Source: Rhodoferax sp. U11-2br
GTDB taxonomy: Bacteria; Pseudomonadota; Gammaproteobacteria; Burkholderiales; Burkholderiaceae_C
Reading direction: 5' to 3'
Assembly: GCF_018619435.1 (NCBI RefSeq)
Contig: NZ_JAHFZF010000019.1
Coordinates: forward strand, 1 to 64,000
Length of the DNA: 64,000 nucleotides
Part shown: piece by piece, positions 30,189 through 36,389 of the stretch
Numbering within the stretch: the stretch's first letter is position 1
Layout: each line of letters begins with the position of its first letter
Notes under the pieces: model-generated
What the model was told of the DNA's origin: nothing
The model's database searches: none
The model's input: only the letters and a program-made list of their open reading frames with translations
Made by a program: the position numbers and the translations under genes

Positions 30189-30476
30189 AAAATGCAAAAC
30201 ACGCAGTCCCCTACGTTTTTCTGGAACCAGTTGGTCATATCGTTTGACCCGGGTGAAAGCATTGCTGCCGCCTTGTTGCGCAGCGAGGTGTTTCGACTGG
30301 GCGCGGCTGTGGGGGGGCTGCAGGGGCGCTATTTTTGCGGCATTGGCAACTGCCAGGCCTGTCTGGTGTGTGTGGACGGTGGCAGTCCGGTGGAGGTTTG
30401 TTTAACGCCCGCGCAGCCGGGCATGCGCCTGACGCCCGTGCTGCAGGTCGACCGCCCGCCCGGGGGGGCCCCGTGA
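30186..30476 (+). CDS. (2Fe-2S)-binding subunit of the dehydrogenase (HcnA/OoxC-like)
   Basis: 96 residues from ATG 30186 (MKMQNTQSPTFFW); ATG 30192 is also possible. The four cluster cysteines are visible in FCGIGNCQACLVCVDG and the later VEVCLTP. This is the small [2Fe-2S] protein that bridges two flavoprotein subunits in the opine oxidase/HcnABC family. Its TGA overlaps the GTG start of the next gene by three bases. Confidence 0.87.
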   Translation: MKMQNTQSPTFFWNQLVISFDPGESIAAALLRSEVFRLGAAVGGLQGRYFCGIGNCQACLVCVDGGSPVEVCLTPAQPGMRLTPVLQVDRPPGGAP

Positions 30477-31798
30477 CCCAGCCGTCTGATGTCTTGATTG
30501 TGGGAGCGGGCCCGGCGGGCTTGTCTGCGGCCACGGAGCTGGCGCGTCACGGTGTGCGCAGCCTGTTGGTGGAGCAGCGCGACCAGATTGGTGGGGCCAT
30601 TTTTCGGCGCCATGTGGGCACCGGCCCCAGCCAGTGGGTGATGCCTGAACACCAGCGCCGCCGACGCGATGCCTTGATGCAAGCGGTGGCGCAGGCGGGG
30701 GCATACATCAGCCCCCTGATGCAATCGGTGCTGATCGGTGTAGACCGCGATGGCCGGTTTTTAATTGACAACCGGCCGCTGGGGCGGGTGCAGAGTGTCC
30801 GGCCCAAGGCGGTGATTCTGGCGGTGGGCGCTGTGGAGCAGGTGAACCCGCGTGAAGGCTGGGAGCTGCCGGGGGTGGTTACGGCGGGGGGCATGCAGGT
30901 GCAGTTTAAGGAAACGGGTCGTGTGCCTGCTGGCTCGGTGGTGCTGGCGGGCAGTGGCCCGCTGCTGCTGGCGTTGGCGGCCCAACTGGCTGCGGCGGGC
31001 AACCCTCCTTTGGCGGTGCTGGAACATGCCCAGCCGCTGGCCGCGATGTGGTGGCAGGGCCGCTCTGTGATCCAGGCGCTGCGCAGTTGGCCTCTGGTGC
31101 AAGAAGCTGCGCTGTATGCCCGGGAACTGTGGCGCGCCCGTGTGCCCTACCTGATGGGCTGGCAGGTGGTATCGGTGATGTCAGAGGGTGATCAGCTGTT
31201 GGTCACCGGGCAACACCACAGCGGCATTCGACGTCAATTTCAGGTGCGGCACCTGGCTCTGCACGACGGTCTTCGCCCCAACACCACCGGCCTGCCCAAG
31301 GTGAGTCACAACGAGTCGGGCTGTATCGTGCACGCCGGGGATTGTCGCGAGGTGCTAGGTGCGGCCGCTGCGGTGGACGATGGTCGCCGCGCTGCATGGC
31401 AGGTGCTGCGTTCCCTGGGCCAGCCCGGCGCAGAAAACGCCCAACTCGACCAAGCCATTGCCGCCGCCAGGCGCACGCAAAACGCCTTGTCCCAGCTGTT
31501 TCAGACTCCCCCTGTCGTACCCACGGCCAACACCGTGGTCTGCCGTTGTGAAGGACTGCGCCGTGCTGATTTTGAACGTCTGCAGCTGGCGGGTTCTGCG
31601 CATGAGCTGCGTTTGGTCGGGCGGTTTGGCATGGGCAACTGCCAGGGACGGTACTGCGCCCACGCCGTCAGTGCCCTGGCACAGGAGCACGGTGTGCTGT
31701 TTGAGCCCGGTGCGCTCAACGGTGAGGTGCCACGCTGGCCGCTGCGCCCGGTGGCCTTGACCGCACTGGCGGCCTATACCGGCAACGAATCTGTTTAA
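30473..31798 (+). CDS. FAD/NAD(P)-binding oxidoreductase with BFD-like [2Fe-2S] domain (OoxA/HcnB-like)
   Basis: 441 residues, starting at GTG 30473, which overlaps the previous stop (GTGA); the open frame upstream to 30335 is a shadow of that gene. FAD Rossmann motif VLIVGAGPAGLSAATELAR at residues 6-24, a second nucleotide motif VVLAGSGPLLLALAAQ near 153, and a C-terminal BFD-type domain with CRCEG and GMGNCQGRYC. This is the alpha subunit of the three-part dehydrogenase, oxidising the imino/amine substrate and passing electrons through the iron-sulfur subunit to the respiratory chain. Confidence 0.9.
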   Translation: MTQPSDVLIVGAGPAGLSAATELARHGVRSLLVEQRDQIGGAIFRRHVGTGPSQWVMPEHQRRRRDALMQAVAQAGAYISPLMQSVLIGVDRDGRFLIDNRPLGRVQSVRPKAVILAVGAVEQVNPREGWELPGVVTAGGMQVQFKETGRVPAGSVVLAGSGPLLLALAAQLAAAGNPPLAVLEHAQPLAAMWWQGRSVIQALRSWPLVQEAALYARELWRARVPYLMGWQVVSVMSEGDQLLVTGQHHSGIRRQFQVRHLALHDGLRPNTTGLPKVSHNESGCIVHAGDCREVLGAAAAVDDGRRAAWQVLRSLGQPGAENAQLDQAIAAARRTQNALSQLFQTPPVVPTANTVVCRCEGLRRADFERLQLAGSAHELRLVGRFGMGNCQGRYCAHAVSALAQEHGVLFEPGALNGEVPRWPLRPVALTALAAYTGNESV

Positions 31799-31838
31799 CC
31801 CCCGGCACGGAGCTGCCTTTTTTTGAAGGAGAAAAGTG

Positions 31839-32684
31839 ATGACAACCCACCCACACCGCCGACTTGTTCTGGCTGTCGCCGCACTGACCGTGGCCGCACT
31901 GAGTGCACCCGCCTGGGCGCAAGCGGGCGCTGATTTGTCCACCTGGGACCGCATCAGCAGCAGCAAAACCCTGCGTATCGCGGCGGTGGCCGGTGGTGCG
32001 CCCAACTACCAGAAAGACCTGGCCACAGGGGCGTGGAGCGGCATCATGATTGACCTGGCCAACAACCTGGCGACCAAACTGGGGGCCAAGCTGGAGATTT
32101 CCGAGACCACCTGGGGCAACGCGGTGCTGGACCTGCAGTCCAACAAGATCGATATCTTTTTTGGTCTGAACCCGACGCCGCAGCGCGAAAAAGTCATCGC
32201 CTTTTCTCAGCCACTGTTCAACAACGCCTACAGCCTGATCGCCAAAAAGGGCTTCAGTCCCAAAACCTGGGCCGAGATGGACACACCGGCGGTGACCATT
32301 GCGGTGGATGTGGGCTCGTCCTACGACAACCTGGTGACCACGATGTACACCAAGGCCAAGATCCTGCGTTTTGAGAAGTCGGCCGATGCCACGCTGGCGG
32401 TGCAAACCGGGCGTGCCGATGTGCAGCCGCTGGTGGTGACGCTGTCCGCTGGTATTGTCAAAAAGAACCCAGGCATTGGCCAGGTGGTGGTGCCTGAGCC
32501 CATCAAAAGCACCTCCACCAATGCGGGCCTGCGTATGGAGTCAGACCAGCGCTGGCGCGCCTATGTGGACGAGTGGATCGCCGAGTTGCGCCGCACCGAT
32601 GCCATCAACCCCATCGTGTTGGGCAATCTGGACAAACTCATGAACATCAAGCGCGAAGAGATTCCGGCCATTGTGAGCTTCTGA
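31839..32684 (+). CDS. Periplasmic amino-acid-binding protein of an ABC importer
   Basis: 281 residues; ATG 31839 is placed seven bases after GGAG, better than the GTG at 31836. The signal peptide ends APAWA before Q. The remainder is an SBP family 3 domain (TLRIAAVAGGAPNYQKD, GIMIDLANNLATKLGAKLEI, PTPQREKVIAFSQPLF, VDVGSSYDNL). The ligand is predicted to be a polar amino acid or opine, from the family and from the dehydrogenase genes just upstream. Confidence 0.92.
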   Translation: MTTHPHRRLVLAVAALTVAALSAPAWAQAGADLSTWDRISSSKTLRIAAVAGGAPNYQKDLATGAWSGIMIDLANNLATKLGAKLEISETTWGNAVLDLQSNKIDIFFGLNPTPQREKVIAFSQPLFNNAYSLIAKKGFSPKTWAEMDTPAVTIAVDVGSSYDNLVTTMYTKAKILRFEKSADATLAVQTGRADVQPLVVTLSAGIVKKNPGIGQVVVPEPIKSTSTNAGLRMESDQRWRAYVDEWIAELRRTDAINPIVLGNLDKLMNIKREEIPAIVSF

Positions 32685-32733
32685 GGCGTACCCTGGTGGC
32701 AAGTTTGAGACGGCGCTGAACCAAGGAGTGGGC

Positions 32734-33390
32734 ATGTACGAGTGGAACTTTGGCTACCTCTGGCAATACCGCCAGCTGTTTGCCAACGGCCTGATGGTCA
32801 CCGTGGGCTACAGCCTGCTGTGTATTGTGTTGGGCATGGCGGTCGGGCTGATCGCGGGCATCGGCGGCCTGGCCAAAACGCGGCTGCTTGCCTTGCCTTT
32901 GACATGGTATGTGGAGCTGTTTCGGGCCACGCCGGTGCTGGTGCTGATCATCTGGTTTTATTACGCGTTGCCGGTGTTGATCGGGGTGGCCATGACGGCC
33001 TCGGTGGCGGCGGTCCTGGCTTTGTCGTTGTACGGCGGGGCGTTTTATTCCGAGATCATCCGGGGCGGTATTGTCTCGATCGACCCGGGCCAGAGTGATG
33101 CCGCACGCGCGCTGGGCATGACCCGGTTTCAGGTGATGCGCCGGGTGGTGTTGCCACAAGCCTTGCGGCGCATGACGCCACCGCTGATGAACCAATCGAT
33201 CATGCAGCTCAAAAACACCTCGCTGCTCTCTGTGCTGGCGCTGCCCGATCTGGTGTATCAGGGCCAGGCGGTGGCGCACGAAACCTATCGCCCGCTGGAG
33301 GCCTACACCCTGATTGCCCTGATGTACATCGCCATTTTGTTGCCCGCGAGCAAGCTGGTGCGCCGGCTGGAGTCACAACGCGCCAAGTAA
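32734..33390 (+). CDS. ABC importer permease, polar amino-acid (HisM/GlnP) family
   Basis: 218 residues from ATG 32734, five bases after AAGGAG. Five membrane segments. The family coupling loop is seen in GGAFYSEIIRGGIVSIDPGQSDAARALGMT, with the usual QALRRMTPPLMNQSIMQLKNTSLLS ending. It is the only permease gene in the set, so it probably works as a homodimer with the ATPase that follows 15 bases later. Confidence 0.93.
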   Translation: MYEWNFGYLWQYRQLFANGLMVTVGYSLLCIVLGMAVGLIAGIGGLAKTRLLALPLTWYVELFRATPVLVLIIWFYYALPVLIGVAMTASVAAVLALSLYGGAFYSEIIRGGIVSIDPGQSDAARALGMTRFQVMRRVVLPQALRRMTPPLMNQSIMQLKNTSLLSVLALPDLVYQGQAVAHETYRPLEAYTLIALMYIAILLPASKLVRRLESQRAK

Positions 33391-33405
33391 GCCACCCACC
33401 TGACA

Positions 33406-34191
33406 ATGAAACACGCCAGACGCCACGCCATGATCGACATCCACGGGTTACAGAAAAGTTTTGGGGACCACCTGGTCCTCAAAGACATCCACATGCACAT
33501 CAACAAAGGGGCGGTGGTGGCGCTGCTCGGGCCATCCGGTTCGGGTAAATCCACGCTGTTGCGTTGTATCAACCTGTTGACCATTCCCGACCAGGGCAGC
33601 ATCCGCGTGGGCAGCCATGAGATGCACTACTCGGGTGATGCCACCCGCCTGCCCGGCGACCGGGCTCTGGCGCGTTTTCGGGCCAACACCGGCATGGTGT
33701 TCCAGCATTTCAACCTCTTTCCGCACATGACGGTGCTGCAGAACGTGATGGAAGGTCCACTGACCGTGCTGCGTTTGCCCAAGGCCCAGGCGCGTGAACG
33801 GGCGCAGGCGCTGCTGGCCAAAGTGGGTCTGCAAGACAAGGTGGACCAGCGCCCCGAGCAACTCTCTGGCGGCCAGAAGCAGCGCGTGGCGATTGCCCGC
33901 GCCCTGGCCATGCAGCCCCAGGTGATGTTGTTTGACGAGGTGACCTCGGCGCTCGACCCCGAGCTGGTGGGCGAGGTGCTGGGGGTGATCCGCGAACTGG
34001 CGCTTGATGGCATGACCATGGTGCTGGTGACCCATGAAATGGCGTTTGCGCGTGAGGTGGCCGACCAGGTGGTTTTTATGCGCGACGGTGTGGTGCTGGA
34101 AAGTGGCCCGGCCAAAGAGGTGATCGACAACCCGCAGCACAGTGCCACCCAGCAGTTTTTTGCGCGTTACCACGCGGGCACCAAGGTTTGA
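33406..34191 (+). CDS. ABC importer ATPase, polar amino-acid (GlnQ/HisP) family
   Basis: 261 residues; ATG 33430 (MIDIHGLQKSFG) is an alternative, more GlnQ-like start. Walker A GPSGSGKST, Q-loop FQHFNLFPHMT, signature LSGGQKQR, Walker B VMLFDEVTSALD and H-loop VTHEM are all intact. It completes the importer. Its stop codon overlaps the first of two CRP/FNR-like sites of the next locus. Confidence 0.95.
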   Translation: MKHARRHAMIDIHGLQKSFGDHLVLKDIHMHINKGAVVALLGPSGSGKSTLLRCINLLTIPDQGSIRVGSHEMHYSGDATRLPGDRALARFRANTGMVFQHFNLFPHMTVLQNVMEGPLTVLRLPKAQARERAQALLAKVGLQDKVDQRPEQLSGGQKQRVAIARALAMQPQVMLFDEVTSALDPELVGEVLGVIRELALDGMTMVLVTHEMAFAREVADQVVFMRDGVVLESGPAKEVIDNPQHSATQQFFARYHAGTKV

Positions 34192-34201
34192 CGGAGGTCA
34201 A
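34188..34201. promoter_or_regulatory. CRP/FNR-like site 1 before the copper locus
   Basis: TTGAC-GGAG-GTCAA is a perfect TTGAC-N4-GTCAA dyad, the half-site family used by FNR/DNR-type regulators (consensus TTGAT-N4-ATCAA). It lies 54 bases before the first DUF2946 start and overlaps the upstream stop codon. A MerR-type operator is a less likely alternative. Confidence 0.55.
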
Positions 34202-34225
34202 GGTATTGCTCATGGCTGGTCGAGC

Positions 34226-34239
34226 TTGACTGAGGTCAA
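34226..34239. promoter_or_regulatory. CRP/FNR-like site 2 before the copper locus
   Basis: TTGAC-TGAG-GTCAA, extended to CTTGAC-N4-GTCAAG at 34225-34240, repeats site 1 exactly 38 bases downstream and 16 bases before the ATG of the first gene. The pair, and the CRP/FNR regulator gene at the far end of the locus, point to direct control by that protein. Confidence 0.55.
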
Positions 34240-34255
34240 GTTATCATCCGCCACC

Positions 34256-34621
34256 ATGTCCCTTCTGCACCTCCTGCGCAACACCCCCTGGCTCGCCAAA
34301 CTGGCGCTGCTATGGTTTGCCTTGACGTTGGGTGTAGCGGTGGCATCCCCCTTGGTGGACTCGCAGCAGGAGTTGCTGATCTGCACCTCGACCGGCATGG
34401 CCAAGGTGGTGTTGCATGACGACGGCTCGGTCACCACCAGTCCGGTGGACCAGGCGCACTGCCCGCTGTGTATGACAGGTGGTTTGCCAGCCAACTTTGC
34501 CAGCCTGGTGTTTGAGCCGGTATTGCCGCTGGGCCGGGTGCTGCAAAGCATTCCTGCGGCGCGCCTCGCAACGCTCACGGCCGCACCGCCACCCTCGCGT
34601 GGCCCGCCCAGCTTTCTCTAA
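34256..34621 (+). CDS. DUF2946 family protein, first copy
   Basis: 121 residues from ATG 34256; upstream in-frame codons overlap the ATPase gene and are not conserved. A single membrane segment or signal at about 12-30, a central HCPLCM motif and the C-terminal APPPSRGPP tail define the DUF2946 family, often found beside copper-handling genes. The Cys pair and His may bind metal. It opens the locus just after two regulatory dyads. A similar gene follows at 35332. Confidence 0.82.
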   Translation: MSLLHLLRNTPWLAKLALLWFALTLGVAVASPLVDSQQELLICTSTGMAKVVLHDDGSVTTSPVDQAHCPLCMTGGLPANFASLVFEPVLPLGRVLQSIPAARLATLTAAPPPSRGPPSFL

Positions 34622-34630
34622 GCTACCCCA

Positions 34631-34680
34631 TCTATAGCTATCGGCCCTTTATCCATAAGGGCTGGAGGCTGATTTAATCA
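34631..34680 (+). repeat. Dispersed ATAGC/AAGGGCTGGAGGC repeat, copy 3
   Basis: CTATAGCTATCGG, then GCCCTTTATCCATAAGGGC, then TGGAGGCTGATTTAATCA. The middle pairs GCCCTT with AAGGGC. It lies in the 172-base space between the first DUF2946 gene and the PCu(A)C gene, where nothing else was recognised apart from the next ribosome-binding site. Confidence 0.75.
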
Positions 34681-34793
34681 GTATTTGCGCAGAAACACCT
34701 CAGTCCCACAGGCTGGCTCTGGTGTGGTTTGCGTCGGCTGAAACGCCTTTGTCTCCCGGCACAGCGTGCCATTCTTAACCTGAAGGAAATCCC

Positions 34794-35291
34794 ATGAAGT
34801 TGACATCCCTGATGACCGCTGCCGCCCTGGCCTGTGTGGCCCTGAGTGCCCTGGCCCACGAGACCGTCGAGGTCCAAAACGCCTGGGCGCGCGCCACCGT
34901 CAAAGGCCAGATGGCCTCCGGTGCGTTCATGACCCTCACTGCCAAGGACGGCGCCAAGTTGGTGGGCGCGGCCTCGCCGGTGGCCGGTGTGGCACAGGTG
35001 CACGAGATGAAGATGGACGGTGGTGTGATGAAGATGGCTGAAGTCAAGGGTGGCCTGGATCTGCCCGCAGGCAAGGCGGTGGCGCTCAAACCCGGTGGTT
35101 ACCACGTCATGCTGATGGACCTCAAAGAGCAGCTGGTCAAAGACAGCACGGTGCCTGTGACACTCATCTTCAAAGACGCCAAAGGGGTCGAGAGCAAGTT
35201 GGAACTCAAGCTGCCGGTGGCCACCACCGCGCCGGATGGCATGGCTGGTATGGACCATTCTAAACACGGCATGTCCGCTGCCAAGCCCTGA
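34794..35291 (+). CDS. PCu(A)C-type periplasmic copper chaperone
   Basis: 165 residues with a signal peptide ending ALA before H22. The ligand pattern H70-x10-M81-x22-H104-x-M106 matches the PCu(A)C copper(I) motif (H-x10-M-x21-H-x-M), and the tail is rich in Met and His (MAGMDHSKHGM). Such proteins deliver Cu(I) to oxidases or nitrous oxide reductase in the periplasm. The ribosome-binding site is in CTGAAGGAAATCCC. Very likely a working chaperone. Confidence 0.93.
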   Translation: MKLTSLMTAAALACVALSALAHETVEVQNAWARATVKGQMASGAFMTLTAKDGAKLVGAASPVAGVAQVHEMKMDGGVMKMAEVKGGLDLPAGKAVALKPGGYHVMLMDLKEQLVKDSTVPVTLIFKDAKGVESKLELKLPVATTAPDGMAGMDHSKHGMSAAKP

Positions 35292-35331
35292 GTCAGTCTG
35301 ACCACCACCACCCACACTGACCAAACACGCC

Positions 35332-35775
35332 ATGTCCAGCCCGCTGACGACCGTGCTGCGCCGCCCTCGGGTGGTGTGGCTGGCGCTGTGGATCGCGCTG
35401 CTGGGCGCGCTGGTTCCGACGCTGTCGCATGCCCTGGTGTGGGCACGTGGTGATGCGGCGCTGGTGGAGATCTGCACCACCACCGGGCAGCGTTGGGTGG
35501 TGGTGGCGCAAGCACCGGCCGATGGGGCGATGCCTACATCAGACGCATCGGGTGACCCGGCTTCTGCCCAAGGGCTGAAGCACTGCCCGTTCTGTCTGCT
35601 GTCCGCCGAGCGCCTCAGCACCCCGCCACCGCCCCCGTTCGTGCCCTTGGTGCTACCTGGGCAGGCCGTGCCAGCACAAAGTCGGCAGCTCTTCGCTTCA
35701 CTTTTATTGTTTGTTGTTACACCGCCACCGCGCGGTCCACCTGCTTTCCTGAATATCCAATTTCATAGTGCTTGA
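35332..35775 (+). CDS. DUF2946 family protein, second copy
   Basis: 147 residues: a membrane segment at about 14-34, HCPFCLL in the centre and PPPRGPPAF near the end, clearly parallel to the protein at 34256. The final residues FHSA and the TGA stop are read from the start of a dispersed repeat, so the native C terminus may have been replaced. It stands between two PCu(A)C genes. Confidence 0.8.
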   Translation: MSSPLTTVLRRPRVVWLALWIALLGALVPTLSHALVWARGDAALVEICTTTGQRWVVVAQAPADGAMPTSDASGDPASAQGLKHCPFCLLSAERLSTPPPPPFVPLVLPGQAVPAQSRQLFASLLLFVVTPPPRGPPAFLNIQFHSA

Positions 35776-35810
35776 TCCAGCCCTGATAAGGGCTACAGGC
35801 ATATTTTTTG
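35761..35810 (+). repeat. Dispersed ATAGC/AAGGGCT repeat, copy 4
   Basis: CATAGTGCTTGATCC, then AGCCCT-GATA-AGGGCT, then ACAGGCATATTTTTT. The stem is perfect over six pairs although its sequence differs from copies 2 and 3. It supplies the stop codon of the upstream DUF2946 gene (35773-35775) and ends shortly before the ribosome-binding site of the next gene. Confidence 0.72.
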
Positions 35811-35828
35811 GTTAGTTGGGAGAGTGTC

Positions 35829-36350
35829 ATGGTCTCATTGTTGCGCCTTCAGGGTGCGCTTTCTTCTCTGCGGCCCACGGGTTGGCGCCGCTGGATGGTC
35901 TCGCTGCTGCTTATCCTGCCCTTGTGGGTGTCAGCGCATGGTGTGCGCAAAGGTGAACTGCTGATGGATCACCCCTATGCGGTGCCCAGTGCACCGGGTG
36001 CAGCGCAGGGCCAGGTCTACTTTCGGGGCATCCAGAACAAGGGAGCGCAGCCTGACCGTCTGTTGGGCGCCAGCACACCCCAGGCCGCCCGGGTGGTGTT
36101 GGAGCGCCTGATCCCCGAGGCCCACGGCCTGCGCACGCAGGCCGTGTCGGCCATCAACCTGCCTGCCAAAAACACCATCCGGCTGCGCCATACCGGTGAC
36201 TACCAACTCACGCTGCTCGACCTCAAGTCGCCGCTCAAAGATGGCGACCGCTTTGATGTCACGCTGGACTTTGAACACGCGGGCAGCCAGACCGTGCAGG
36301 TGTGGGTGCAGACCCCGCGTGCGCTGTCCGTCAGCCATGCCGAACACTGA
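35829..36350 (+). CDS. PCu(A)C-family protein lacking the copper ligands
   Basis: 173 residues from ATG 35829, seven bases after GGGAG; the in-frame upstream codons run into the repeat. A membrane/signal segment (residues 21-36) ends VSA before HGVRKGELLMDHPYA. The domain aligns with PCu(A)C, but the positions that hold the His and Met ligands in the neighbour at 34794 are V/L and Q/L here (AARVVLERL; GDYQLTLLDL). It may bind copper otherwise through the N-terminal His residues, or have a structural role. Located between the second DUF2946 gene and the receptor. Confidence 0.82.
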   Translation: MVSLLRLQGALSSLRPTGWRRWMVSLLLILPLWVSAHGVRKGELLMDHPYAVPSAPGAAQGQVYFRGIQNKGAQPDRLLGASTPQAARVVLERLIPEAHGLRTQAVSAINLPAKNTIRLRHTGDYQLTLLDLKSPLKDGDRFDVTLDFEHAGSQTVQVWVQTPRALSVSHAEH

Positions 36351-36389
36351 GCGTGAATGCCCCCTGTTTTTTGAACCCAGGAACACACC

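Noticed and set aside
28919-31798. Naming the dehydrogenase genes hcnCAB
   Set aside because: The same three-subunit plan serves opine and hydroxyproline dehydrogenases, and the importer favours catabolism; the name cannot be decided by eye.
36351-36389. Cobalamin riboswitch before the TonB receptor
   Set aside because: The gap is only 39 bases and holds no B12-box-like sequence; this argues against a vitamin B12 receptor.
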